30,746 nt of DNA from an uncultured bacterium (GCA_946183755.1 CAMHCZ010000002.1:1-30746), one strand, 5' to 3'. Counted from the first letter of the stretch, positions 7,461-15,270 are shown. Notes: generated by a model from the sequence alone, not told the origin. Numbers and translations are program-made.

Positions 7461-8789
7461 CTATTGTTTAGAATTCACACAATCCTCAATAAGCGCATTG
7501 AAGAGCATGTCGCCGAGCAGTTCGTAGCCCTTGCGCGTGAAGTGTATGAGGTCCTTGTTCATAAGTCCGGCGTCGCGCCATTTTGTGCTGCTCCTGAGCC
7601 TGCCCATGAAGTCGAACACGTTCCACACCGCGCCGTCGTACTCCTCCGCCAGCATCAGGAACGCCTCCTCCACAGCAAAGGCATTGACGTTGGCCACTCT
7701 CGATTTCTTGGACACCTTGCGGTATGTGTCGTTGTTGGTTATGAAGACGAGCGCCGCGTCGGGGTTGACGTCGCGCACCATCTTGATGATTCTGCGGTAG
7801 CCGTCCTTGAACGCCTCGACGTCGAACTTCTCGGGCGCCACAGCCGCGTCGTTCACTCCGATGCCGAAGAAGACGATGTCCGGGCGCACCAGCTTGAGGT
7901 CGCGCGCGAGGTCCTCGCACTTGAGCCACGAAGGCACAGCCGCTCCGTTGATTCCGCTGCTGAAGTACTGTATGCCGGGGTTGTCGCTCTCGGGGATGAG
8001 TCCGGTGAGTGTGAAACTCTCATCCTTAGGCGTGGATATGACGATGGTGGCGGAGTCGGTGTTCTGTGGCAGAGGCACGACGTAGCTCTCGGTCTCGCTG
8101 TCGTACTTCGGCCATATCGTGTCCTTGAGGTTAGCGTGGAACTTGTTGAACTTAAGCACGGTGAAGACCTTCACGTCGGCCGACGACGCATAGCCCATGA
8201 CTCTGAGGCGGTCCATGGTCCACGACGGGTCCTTGCCCACGTTCAGGTTGAGCGTGATGGTGGCCTCGGCGTCATCGGCAGTGTCCTTGGTCATGGCTGC
8301 GATGCCGGTCAGTCCGAGGCGGTAGGTCACGTTGCGCTGCACATTACGCTGTGCCTTCCATGTGCCGGTGTAGCTCATGCTATAGTTGTGGCTCCAGTTG
8401 GTCTTGGCCATGTCGAAAGGGAAAATCACGCCTCGTGTGCTGACGAGCCCCGGCGCCATCTTCGTCAGGTTGCTCCTCATGCGGTGCGAGAACATGTCCG
8501 CCTGGACGTGCGAGCCGCCCACGTGCCAGCATCTGACCGATGTGTTATGGTAGCGCAGCAGGCTGTCGAGCTTGGCGTTGAATATGTCGTGCGCCCTGCG
8601 TCCTGACGGGAACACGAGCGACGCCTGATCGTAATGCACGCAGGAGTATTCAGGCAGCTGCAGCAACATGTTTCTGTTCACTCCCTGACCTAATCTCTTG
8701 AAATACGCGCTCTCCGCATTGCACGAAATTGCCGACAGCGACACAGCGCAAGCCAGCATCAGCGCTTTGGATATGATGTTCAGTTTCAT
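7461..8789 (-). CDS. SGNH/GDSL-type acyltransferase or esterase partner
   Basis: This 442-residue exported protein starts with a signal peptide ending near SAISCNA. The SGNH blocks are visible: block I is GGSHVQ near residue 92, with Gly in place of the usual Asp of GDS; block III is GIGVND; and the C-terminal block V DLIHFTRKGYELLGD supplies the Asp-His pair. Such proteins next to MBOAT genes complete transfer of the acetyl group to a polysaccharide outside the inner membrane, as AlgJ/AlgX and PatB do. The start ATG overlaps the stop of the upstream SGNH gene (8786-8789). An esterase role is the alternative. Confidence 0.88.
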   Translation of the reverse strand: MKLNIISKALMLACAVSLSAISCNAESAYFKRLGQGVNRNMLLQLPEYSCVHYDQASLVFPSGRRAHDIFNAKLDSLLRYHNTSVRCWHVGGSHVQADMFSHRMRSNLTKMAPGLVSTRGVIFPFDMAKTNWSHNYSMSYTGTWKAQRNVQRNVTYRLGLTGIAAMTKDTADDAEATITLNLNVGKDPSWTMDRLRVMGYASSADVKVFTVLKFNKFHANLKDTIWPKYDSETESYVVPLPQNTDSATIVISTPKDESFTLTGLIPESDNPGIQYFSSGINGAAVPSWLKCEDLARDLKLVRPDIVFFGIGVNDAAVAPEKFDVEAFKDGYRRIIKMVRDVNPDAALVFITNNDTYRKVSKKSRVANVNAFAVEEAFLMLAEEYDGAVWNVFDFMGRLRSSTKWRDAGLMNKDLIHFTRKGYELLGDMLFNALIEDCVNSKQ

Positions 8790-10168
8790 TTATTTTTTCT
8801 CCAATGGTAATAATCGTAATACAGCTTCAAGGACTTGCAGAACAGGTCGCCCACTCTCTCCGCTCCTCTCGGCGTGAAGTGTATATGGTCTGAGCCGGCG
8901 AGCAGAGGCGACGACTCGCACCACTGCGCCATGCTGTTATATCCTCCCATCACTCGGTAAAGGTCCCAGTACGCCGCGCCCATGTCGTTGGCAGCCGCGC
9001 GCAGCGAGTCCACCACAAGCGGCAGCTTAGGGTATGTGCGCCACTCGCCGTCTATCCTCGTGGACATGTCGGACGGACCGATGAACAGCACCTTGGCGTC
9101 GGGCGCCAGCTCCTGCACATGGCGTATCTGCCTCCTTATCTGGTCGGCATAAGTGTGCGCGGACTTCTGACCGCTGATGTAAGGCACGGAGTTGCCGCCG
9201 TACTGCAATATGACGAGTTTCACGTTCTGATACTTGAAGTAATCGCGCAGCAGGTAGCTGCTTATGAGTGTGAACACTGTGCCCGAACAGCCTCGCATAG
9301 GCACATTGTCCATCTGCACGCCGTGCTTGCCGTCGAACACCACTCCGTAGATGTTGGCTGTGCCGGTGAGCGTCAGCGACACGCGTTCGAGCGAGTCGGC
9401 GAAGCTGAAAGTCACGCGCCTGAGTCCGCTTCCTGCCTCAATAGTCTTGGTCTCGCCGTGGCACGTCACGCTGAGCGGCGCCGACGGATTCTCGGCAAGC
9501 ACTGTGACACGGTTGAACTTGTTGCTGCGGGTCGCGGTCTTCGGTCTCGGCCACACGCTCATGGTCGCTGTGCCGTCCAAAAACGCCACCTGCCCCATCG
9601 GTCCGTACTTGCCGCCGGCTCCTCCGCCTTCCGGCGCGAAGACCGAAGCCGTGGCAGGCGCTCCGTTTATCGACTGTCCCTCGGTCATGCTGCCCACAGT
9701 CTGCACCAACGGCAGCAGTCCGGGTCCCATGCCGCCGACAGAGTCCTGCAGCATCTGCCTTATGGTTCTGGTCATGCGGTCGCACTCCAGCTGCGAATCG
9801 CCGTAGTGGACGATGCCGACGTGGGTGGAGTCGGCGGCGTCGAAAGCCGCGAAAAGGTCGTCGAAGAACGTGAGGTCGTCGTTCGGCATGTAGAATCTTA
9901 TGTCGCTTGTGTTGAAAAAGTCAAGGTACTGGCTTTCCTCCTCCTTGCGCTGAGTTTCAGCCAGCTGCTGCGCCAGAAGGTCTTCGGCCGACACCTCGGG
10001 CATGGCAGCCACAGAGTCGGTGGCGCTGTCGGAAATCATGTCGCTCAGGCTTGGGAATTTGAGTGTGACATCGCCTATCTTCACGCCTTCGCGTGGAAAG
10101 AACACACACACCACCGCAAGAAGGGCTATCACAGAAAAGATGAAAATGACTGTCTTATAGGGTCTCAT
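8786..10168 (-). CDS. membrane-anchored SGNH/GDSL-type protein
   Basis: This is the first gene of the O-acetylation operon. It has a single N-terminal membrane anchor (VIFIFSVIALLAVVCVFF) with the rest outside, and SGNH blocks GDSQ near residue 130, ILQYGGNSV and SDHIHFTPRGAERVGD at the end. I chose the ATG at 10168 (MRPYKT). A GTG at 10195 is in frame but lies inside a perfect -7 box, so it is unlikely to be in the transcript. The central insert, with a Gly-rich loop and beta-strands, resembles the carbohydrate-binding insert of the neighbouring 442-residue protein in placement. Two SGNH proteins with one MBOAT may divide transfer and partner roles. Confidence 0.85.
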   Translation of the reverse strand: MRPYKTVIFIFSVIALLAVVCVFFPREGVKIGDVTLKFPSLSDMISDSATDSVAAMPEVSAEDLLAQQLAETQRKEEESQYLDFFNTSDIRFYMPNDDLTFFDDLFAAFDAADSTHVGIVHYGDSQLECDRMTRTIRQMLQDSVGGMGPGLLPLVQTVGSMTEGQSINGAPATASVFAPEGGGAGGKYGPMGQVAFLDGTATMSVWPRPKTATRSNKFNRVTVLAENPSAPLSVTCHGETKTIEAGSGLRRVTFSFADSLERVSLTLTGTANIYGVVFDGKHGVQMDNVPMRGCSGTVFTLISSYLLRDYFKYQNVKLVILQYGGNSVPYISGQKSAHTYADQIRRQIRHVQELAPDAKVLFIGPSDMSTRIDGEWRTYPKLPLVVDSLRAAANDMGAAYWDLYRVMGGYNSMAQWCESSPLLAGSDHIHFTPRGAERVGDLFCKSLKLYYDYYHWRKNK

Positions 10169-10194
10169 TCCGTTTTTTACTGTCGACGCATCCA

Positions 10195-10202
10195 CAAAAG
10201 TA
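10195..10202 (-). promoter_or_regulatory. -7 box of the O-acetylation operon
   Basis: On the minus strand this reads TACTTTTG, an exact TAnnTTTG. No convincing -33 element is at the usual spacing. Its position decides for the start at 10168. Confidence 0.45.
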
Positions 10203-10318
10203 ACAAAATTTTATCAAACCTAAAGAACTATAACAATTGACGGAGAAACATCGGAACTAATCCACGAAAAAACAATATTTTTACGCAAACTTCATAACTA
10301 ACAGCATCCTCCTATCTT

Positions 10319-11530
10319 ATGAAAAACTATAATCTGAAGTCACGATTCTTCTCACGACAAGGCGACGCGTTCAACATCCCTGTGAATACGGTCTATTACA
10401 TGGAAAGCCGCACCAACACGGAGTTGAACACCTACGTCAAGAACAACATCCCGTCGCTGAACGTGTTCATGAACCTCTGCATGGAAGGGAGTCAGGTCGA
10501 GTTCATGTACAAGATTGTCTATGTGCCGAGACAGACATTCGACGACGGATATGCCGACGCCCTCCTGTCGCTCAGACCGGACCTGAAGAACGCCAGTCCC
10601 GACGACGAGTTCGAAATGCTGGAACAGGAAGCAGAGGCATTGGAACTGGAGCTGAACATGCCTCTGGACGGCTCGGTGATATGCCGCCTTATGCCCCAGA
10701 CTGCCTACGACTACGAGAGCCGCTTCTTCCAGACCGACGTGAAGCGCATGACGCCGAAGGACTTCAGACTGTTCCTGCACTCATACACCAAGAAAATGGA
10801 CGATTGGAACATGTCGCTCCTGCAAAACAGGAAGATTGACTACCACTCGGAGAGCCCTTTCATGGAGTCTTTCATCTTCTGGTATCCGTACGAAGGCATA
10901 ACCGTGATAACCTACAAGAACGGACAGCCCGGACTATCAGGCATAGAGGACGACGAGGAACGCGAAGAAAGGCTGAGGAACAAGGCGAGAATGATAGCCA
11001 AAGCCGCACAGATATGCAAAGACATCGAGGAGCTGCAGAGAGACGACGGACTGAACATACTGCACGAGATGCTTGCGAAAGACACGCTGAAAGCCCTGTG
11101 CACAGCGCCACAGCCGACCGCCATCAGCCGGCTCGTGATAAGCGACGACATGAAAATACGCCTCACGGACTACGACATGGAAATAGACATGAAACGGACA
11201 CTGTGCAAAGTGTTCTACATCCTGTTCCTGCGACACCCCGAAGGCATAAGACTGAAAGAAATATCCGACTACAAGAAGGAACTTTTCGACATCTACAAAA
11301 ACATATCAAACAAGACAGACCTTGAAAAGATGGAGGCGTCAATAGACACGGCAATAAACCCGGAAGACAGCAGCATGATGTCTCAATACATATCGTTAGC
11401 CAACAAGGCATTCAGAGACAAACTCGCACACACGCTCGCCGACAGTTATGAAATAACCAACGAGCGCGGCAAGTGCAGCATGATAAAACTCGACCGGAGC
11501 CTCGTCACATTGCCGAATTTCTTAAAATAA
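10319..11530 (+). CDS. unknown protein with C-terminal helical domain shared with the 195-aa neighbour
   Basis: I do not recognise this 403-residue protein. It has no signal peptide or membrane segment and should be cytoplasmic. The N-terminal 215 residues include an acidic helix (DDEFEMLEQEAEALELEL, about 97-114). From about residue 220 to the end it is collinear with nearly all of the protein at 12226-12813; strongly shared blocks are MKIRLTDYD, RTLCKVFYILFLRHPEGIRLKEI and NKAFR.KL. The shared part looks alpha-helical with a late beta-hairpin (YEITNERGKCSMIKLDRSLV), which recalls winged-helix domains of the OmpR C-terminal type, an untested inference. An 18-bp palindrome follows its stop. 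Confidence 0.8.
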   Translation: MKNYNLKSRFFSRQGDAFNIPVNTVYYMESRTNTELNTYVKNNIPSLNVFMNLCMEGSQVEFMYKIVYVPRQTFDDGYADALLSLRPDLKNASPDDEFEMLEQEAEALELELNMPLDGSVICRLMPQTAYDYESRFFQTDVKRMTPKDFRLFLHSYTKKMDDWNMSLLQNRKIDYHSESPFMESFIFWYPYEGITVITYKNGQPGLSGIEDDEEREERLRNKARMIAKAAQICKDIEELQRDDGLNILHEMLAKDTLKALCTAPQPTAISRLVISDDMKIRLTDYDMEIDMKRTLCKVFYILFLRHPEGIRLKEISDYKKELFDIYKNISNKTDLEKMEASIDTAINPEDSSMMSQYISLANKAFRDKLAHTLADSYEITNERGKCSMIKLDRSLVTLPNFLK

Positions 11531-11542
11531 GAAATGAAGGAT

Positions 11543-11560
11543 TTTGTCAACGTTGACAAA
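11543..11560. promoter_or_regulatory. 18-bp perfect palindrome, copy 1
   Basis: TTTGTCAACGTTGACAAA is a perfect palindrome 13 bp after the 403-aa gene. It ends just before a candidate -33 TTG (11562). As RNA it would make only a weak 7-bp AT-rich stem with no U tract, so a dimer binding site is more likely than a terminator. Confidence 0.7.
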
Positions 11561-11561
11561 C

Positions 11562-11593
11562 TTGAGCTTAAGATTTTTTACTGTCCATCTTTG
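11562..11593 (+). promoter_or_regulatory. candidate promoter of the Uma2-like gene
   Basis: TTG (11562-11564), 21 bp, then CATCTTTG (11586-11593), one mismatch from TAnnTTTG. It directly follows the palindrome at 11543-11560, as an operator-promoter pair would. Confidence 0.4.
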
Positions 11594-11634
11594 TCATCAA
11601 ATTTAAAACAGTATTAACCAATGATTTAAAAATT

Positions 11635-12141
11635 ATGGCAACAAGGAATTACACAGACGAGGAAATACGTTACGTGCAGTCGCTTTACAGAAAAACTTAC
11701 TACTGGAACCTGTGCAACAGGCCTGGACTCGGCATGGCTCCAGGGAATGTGACAATGCACCAGATGATTCAGATGAGATTTACGAAAAACTATCTAAAGC
11801 GTTTTGGCAATAATATACTCACGGAAACTAAACTTTCCAGCAAAATCAGGATAACTCCTGATATTTCTATTTGGGAAAAAATCGACTTTAATCGCGGTAT
11901 TGCCAGAAATCCAATTATCACCATAGAAATAACCCATACACGGCAAAATGACAGATACTCAAACAAAACCATCTGCATGGCGTTTGACCTCTTTCCATCC
12001 ATAATGGAATCGTTCATCTACAACTACGCCGACGACACTTGGTGCCGCTACTTCAGAGGCACTGACGGAGAAGTACATCTGGAGGAAAACAAGGACTATT
12101 CACAAGTACTCCGCTGCCACTTGCACACGCTGCTCAAGTAA
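11635..12141 (+). CDS. Uma2/PD-(D/E)XK-like protein
   Basis: This 168-residue cytoplasmic protein carries TPDISIW, a 16-residue loop, then NPIITIEITHT and, further on, a basic DRYSNK segment. That is the order PD...ExT...K seen in the Uma2/DUF820 branch of the PD-(D/E)XK nuclease fold, where the motif reads PDV...VEVLSPS and a lysine follows. The canonical ExK lysine is replaced, as in Uma2. Nuclease activity is possible but not shown. The gene looks AT-richer than the two paralogues either side of it, consistent with later insertion between them. A TGTCAA..TTGACA site begins 2 bp after its stop codon. Confidence 0.65.
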   Translation: MATRNYTDEEIRYVQSLYRKTYYWNLCNRPGLGMAPGNVTMHQMIQMRFTKNYLKRFGNNILTETKLSSKIRITPDISIWEKIDFNRGIARNPIITIEITHTRQNDRYSNKTICMAFDLFPSIMESFIYNYADDTWCRYFRGTDGEVHLEENKDYSQVLRCHLHTLLK

Positions 12142-12142
12142 G

Positions 12143-12156
12143 TGTCAACCTTGACA
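12143..12156. promoter_or_regulatory. TGTCAA-CC-TTGACA inverted repeat, copy 2
   Basis: The same half-sites as the 18-bp palindromes with a CC centre. It begins directly after the stop of the Uma2-like gene. Confidence 0.6.
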
Positions 12157-12186
12157 TTCTCAAAGTCCAGTTGCACGTATAGCTAA

Positions 12187-12210
12187 TTTTGACAACGACA
12201 GTTATCAAAA
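12187..12210. promoter_or_regulatory. inverted repeat before the 195-aa gene
   Basis: TTTTGACAAC (12187-12196) and GTTATCAAAA (12201-12210) pair with one mismatch around a 4-base spacer. It lies 15 bp before the GTG start of the next gene and shares TTGACAA with the neighbouring palindromes. It could be an operator that covers the ribosome-binding region. Confidence 0.45.
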
Positions 12211-12225
12211 AAAAAGCTATCACAC

Positions 12226-12813
12226 GTGAACGAGGATAAACAAAGAAAGGAAATCGAGAAGAGAGCCAAGCGCATCTGCCAGGAAATAGAGGAACTGAAC
12301 ACAGAGAACGGGCTGAAGTATCTGCGCAACACCATGGACAAAAGCCTGCTGGAAGCTCTGTGCGCCACTCCCGAGCCAGCCAACGTCAGCCGCATGGAGA
12401 TAAGCGACGAGATGAAAATCCGCCTTACCGACTACGACATCGACATACGCATGAACCGCACACTGTGCAAGGTGTTCTACATTCTGTTCCTGCGCCACCC
12501 CGAAGGCATCCGCCTGAAGGAGATAGCCGACTACCGGGACGAACTCGTGTTCATCTACAAAAGCGTTTCCAACAGGACCGACCTCGGCAAGATGAGGAAA
12601 TCGGTCGAGGCCGCCATCGACATCGAGAACCGTTCGCTGCTGTTCCAGTACATATCCCGAGCCAACAAGGCGTTCCGCGAGAAGCTCAGTCCGAGACTCG
12701 CCGAACAGTACGTCATATCCAGCGACAGAACCAACACCAGCGTCATAAGAATAGACAGGAAGCTCGTCACGATGCCGGATTTCCTGTGCGACGACGGCAT
12801 TTGTCAACGTTGA
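12226..12813 (+). CDS. 195-aa paralogue of the C-terminal half of the 403-aa protein
   Basis: Function is unknown. Nearly the whole protein aligns with residues from about 220 of the 403-aa protein, with long identical runs such as RTLCKVFYILFLRHPEGIRLKEI. I judge more than half the residues identical by eye. It begins at GTG 12226; no ATG occurs until well inside the conserved domain, so it stands as a free copy of that domain. Its own tail, CDDGICQR, is encoded by the bases that run into an 18-bp palindrome, and the stop codon lies within the palindrome. A DNA-binding role for the domain is plausible given the adjacent palindromes, but is inference. Confidence 0.78.
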   Translation: MNEDKQRKEIEKRAKRICQEIEELNTENGLKYLRNTMDKSLLEALCATPEPANVSRMEISDEMKIRLTDYDIDIRMNRTLCKVFYILFLRHPEGIRLKEIADYRDELVFIYKSVSNRTDLGKMRKSVEAAIDIENRSLLFQYISRANKAFREKLSPRLAEQYVISSDRTNTSVIRIDRKLVTMPDFLCDDGICQR

Positions 12814-12817
12814 CAAA
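12800..12817. promoter_or_regulatory. 18-bp perfect palindrome, copy 3
   Basis: This is identical in all 18 bases to 11543-11560. It overlaps the stop of the 195-aa gene and lies 25 bp upstream of the -7 box of the next gene, so it would cover the region around and just above -33. Confidence 0.75.
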
Positions 12818-12842
12818 ACCCGAAGCCAGCCTTTCGCTTCGT

Positions 12843-12850
12843 TAAATTTG
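12843..12850 (+). promoter_or_regulatory. -7 box of the 236-aa secreted protein gene
   Basis: TAAATTTG is an exact TAnnTTTG, 29 bp before the start codon. No -33 TTG at normal spacing is seen; the palindrome lies upstream, so activation by a bound protein is possible. Confidence 0.55.
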
Positions 12851-12879
12851 CCACAACAAAACCCTAAAACATTATTACC

Positions 12880-13590
12880 ATGAGAAAATTCACAACACTA
12901 ATTCTGATGTCTCTGTCATTGGCTGTGTCAGCGCAGGACATAATCGTGACAAGAGACAACAAGCGCATCGACGCGAACATCACCGAAGTATCGGGAGACA
13001 ACATCCGCTACAAGAAGGCAAACTCGCCCGACGGCCCTGTCTTCGTAATGCCCGTCAAAGACATAAACTCCATAGTTTACAAAAACGGCGACGTGCAGAC
13101 ATTCGAGGAAACCACTGCGATACAGAGCCAGCCGGCAGCTGTCAAAAAGAGCGAGCCAGCGCCAAAAAGCGATGTGGCAAACGAGAAAATAATCTACACC
13201 GCCGCTGAATTTACTGGCGACACGCTGCCAAGATTCGAATACAAGAAAGTGTTCATCCCCGAGAAAGGCAAGATGAAGAAACGCTACGTCGGAGGCAACA
13301 TGGTGCTGAAAGCCAAAGAGTTCGACAAGTTCCTCAATACTTATTGCCACGAGACATACAAAAGGGGAACAAAATCAAGCATCTTTACCGCAATCGGCGC
13401 TTCTGTTCTTATGGCAGGATGCTTAGCCTCAACATTCTTCATATCGTCCGACCCGATGATTTCACTCGGTGTCATCGGAACTGCGGCGGCTGTGTCACTG
13501 CCGTTCGACATTGTGGCTATCCACTATGGCTCTAACATATTGGAGCATTACAACGCAAACTGCGCTGGCACACCAACCAAGAAACATTAA
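12880..13590 (+). CDS. exported protein of unknown function
   Basis: This 236-residue protein has a signal peptide of about 19 residues (ends LAVSAQ). Residues 20-70 form a beta-rich module (DIIVTRDNKRIDANITEVSGD, VMPVKDINSIVYKNGD) of a kind frequent in secreted Bacteroidota proteins: a small domain asking where a value is stored or displayed, with no known activity. A charged linker follows, then two hydrophobic segments near residues 165-183 and 188-208 that could insert in the inner membrane. It is preceded by an exact -7 box and the third palindrome, and followed by a hairpin terminator, so it forms its own transcript. Confidence 0.75.
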   Translation: MRKFTTLILMSLSLAVSAQDIIVTRDNKRIDANITEVSGDNIRYKKANSPDGPVFVMPVKDINSIVYKNGDVQTFEETTAIQSQPAAVKKSEPAPKSDVANEKIIYTAAEFTGDTLPRFEYKKVFIPEKGKMKKRYVGGNMVLKAKEFDKFLNTYCHETYKRGTKSSIFTAIGASVLMAGCLASTFFISSDPMISLGVIGTAAAVSLPFDIVAIHYGSNILEHYNANCAGTPTKKH

Positions 13591-13610
13591 TCCCTGAAGC
13601 ATAACAAGAT

Positions 13611-13647
13611 AACGAGTCTGTCTCAATTCGCGAGGCAGGCTCGTTTT
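13611..13647 (+). terminator. rho-independent terminator
   Basis: AACGAGTCTGTCTC pairs with GAGGCAGGCTCGTT, using two G-T wobbles, around a 7-base loop and runs into TTTT. It ends the 236-aa gene. Confidence 0.75.
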
Positions 13648-13704
13648 GCATATAATAGCATCTAATGGCGATTATAGAATCGGCTCTTCCGCCATTTTTA
13701 GTGA

Positions 13705-13736
13705 TTGTAGAGCGCTGTCAAGACGATGTAATTTTG
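13705..13736 (+). promoter_or_regulatory. promoter of the first lipoprotein gene
   Basis: TTG at 13705-13707, 21 bp, then TAATTTTG (13729-13736), an exact -7 match. The start codon follows 45 bp later. Confidence 0.65.
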
Positions 13737-13781
13737 CAACCGATTTACTTAATAACAACTTAACATTACAAACAATTAAAA

Positions 13782-14483
13782 ATGAAAAAAACATTCTTAT
13801 TAACTGCTTACGCAATTCTAACTCTTGGCGCGGCAACAAGCTGCAGCGATGATGACAAAAAGGAAGCAAGCTCGATTCTTAGCAATCACGAACTTGACGG
13901 AACTTATGTGGAACTCTTCGGCGACGAAGGCGCGGCAAACTCTAAGTACGATGCCCTGTGGCTGTCGGAGGCCACAAAGTGTGTCGGCGCGGAAATGGCG
14001 GAAGCTTCGGTTCAAATGCTCAAAAACAGCATGGCTGGCAATGTACACGGCGCAGCTGCCGTAGAGATATTCGGCGACGGCTCCAACGGGTTCCCTAACG
14101 GAATGCAGTTCGACTGCCACTTTTCTAACGGCATAAAGAAAATGGTAATCAGCGGAAGCAACATCAAGGGCATTGACGGCGATGGCAACACCGTGTTCTC
14201 ACACAACTACAAATACATTGGCACCGACGAGGATTCCGGATTCTTGAAATACCAGTCCACAGACGGCAATAACGATGAGTTCAAATACTTTTTCTTTTTC
14301 CCTGACACTCCAGCCGAGACCTATCACATAGAGTTCCGCTACGGAAACGAAATCGACGGATTCAGCTCATACACAAGCGGCAACTACGCTTACTGGATGT
14401 GCGCCGGAGTTAGAGAAGGCAACACTACAGAGTGCGAAAACGCCATCAAACTATTCGTTTCAGAAAACCTGAGCACAAAGTAA
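13782..14483 (+). CDS. surface lipoprotein of unknown function
   Basis: This is a 233-residue lipoprotein. The signal peptide ends GAATSC, and the lipidated Cys is followed by Ser-Asp-Asp-Asp, which resembles the Bacteroides lipoprotein export signal that sends proteins to the cell surface. The mature part has no family I can name with confidence. A segment in its last third (FKYFFFFPDTPAETYHIEFRY followed by YAYWMCAG) weakly recalls the ZinT/AdcA calycin domain; I rate that as speculation because the metal-binding histidines are not convincing. It has its own promoter and terminator, and a second lipoprotein gene follows. Confidence 0.78.
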   Translation: MKKTFLLTAYAILTLGAATSCSDDDKKEASSILSNHELDGTYVELFGDEGAANSKYDALWLSEATKCVGAEMAEASVQMLKNSMAGNVHGAAAVEIFGDGSNGFPNGMQFDCHFSNGIKKMVISGSNIKGIDGDGNTVFSHNYKYIGTDEDSGFLKYQSTDGNNDEFKYFFFFPDTPAETYHIEFRYGNEIDGFSSYTSGNYAYWMCAGVREGNTTECENAIKLFVSENLSTK

Positions 14484-14504
14484 TACTGACATATTCTTAT
14501 ATCA

Positions 14505-14544
14505 CAGAGGCGTGCGGCTTATTGTCGTGCGCCTCTGCTTCTTT
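14505..14544 (+). terminator. rho-independent terminator
   Basis: CAGAGGCG (14505-14512) pairs with CGCCTCTG (14530-14537) around a 17-base loop, then CTTCTTTT. It ends the first lipoprotein gene. Confidence 0.65.
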
Positions 14545-14660
14545 TAATAGACAAGCGATAAAAACTTGCTCTACAACATACAAGCGCACAATGGATATAA
14601 ACGATTTTTAATATATCTTGTACCGCATATAAATATTTGTCAAACCTAAACTTATCATTT

Positions 14661-15245
14661 ATGAACATGAAACATTTACTGTATCTGCTTGTAGCAACGG
14701 CACTCCTCGGATTCACAGCCTGCAGCGACGACGACAAGGATTCCGGTTCCGCTTCAAAATCTGCGTTGAGCAATATTTCCGACAACCAGATAAGCATCAA
14801 CGGCCAAGTGTATGACCTCGACGCAATTCTGGCAGTAAGACCAGCTCAAGGGGAAGATGTAGGAGCGCATTATCTTGACATCATGCCTAATAATGCCGAC
14901 AAAGACAACGACTTCCTCGGCCGTTTCGACATCGGCACACCGCTGATGGGCGTAAACATCAACCTTGCCGACCCTTTGAAAGCAGTAGGAAGCAACCAGT
15001 TCTCTGTGGGAATCACCGACAGAGATTGGGAGAACACCTTCTATGCTATGGACTGCGTAGAGGATTATATCATGTCCAGAATTATGGGCGTGGAGTACGA
15101 AAATTCAGGATTCAAGGAAGGCTCGTTCATTGCCAAGCATGACGCCAACGGATTCACACTCCAAATGCACGGCACACTGAACAATGGTCAAACAATCGCC
15201 ATAAAGGTTTCTGTCCCAGAATCAGCCGTGGACTACTGGAATTAA
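14661..15245 (+). CDS. second surface lipoprotein of unknown function
   Basis: I place the start at ATG 14661 (MNMKHLLYLL), because the longer frame from 14637 would put polar residues before the signal peptide. The signal ends LLGFTAC, and the Cys is followed by Ser-Asp-Asp-Asp-Lys, as in the preceding lipoprotein, so surface exposure is likely. The mature 170 residues alternate short beta-strands (QISINGQVYDLDA, GFTLQMHGTLNNGQTIAIKVSV) and match no family I know. Apart from the signal region I see no clear similarity with the preceding protein. No good consensus promoter is seen upstream. Confidence 0.78.
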   Translation: MNMKHLLYLLVATALLGFTACSDDDKDSGSASKSALSNISDNQISINGQVYDLDAILAVRPAQGEDVGAHYLDIMPNNADKDNDFLGRFDIGTPLMGVNINLADPLKAVGSNQFSVGITDRDWENTFYAMDCVEDYIMSRIMGVEYENSGFKEGSFIAKHDANGFTLQMHGTLNNGQTIAIKVSVPESAVDYWN

Positions 15246-15270
15246 TCCTGACTTTTTAGGACTGTAAAAC

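Noticed and set aside
7464..8606. A 380-codon plus-strand frame opposite the SGNH gene.
   Set aside because: Histidine- and arginine-rich composition is that of an antisense shadow; the minus-strand gene has the SGNH motifs.
11543..11560. The 18-bp palindrome as a terminator.
   Set aside because: As RNA it is a short AT-rich stem with no following U tract; the second copy overlaps a stop codon and a promoter region, which suits a protein site better.
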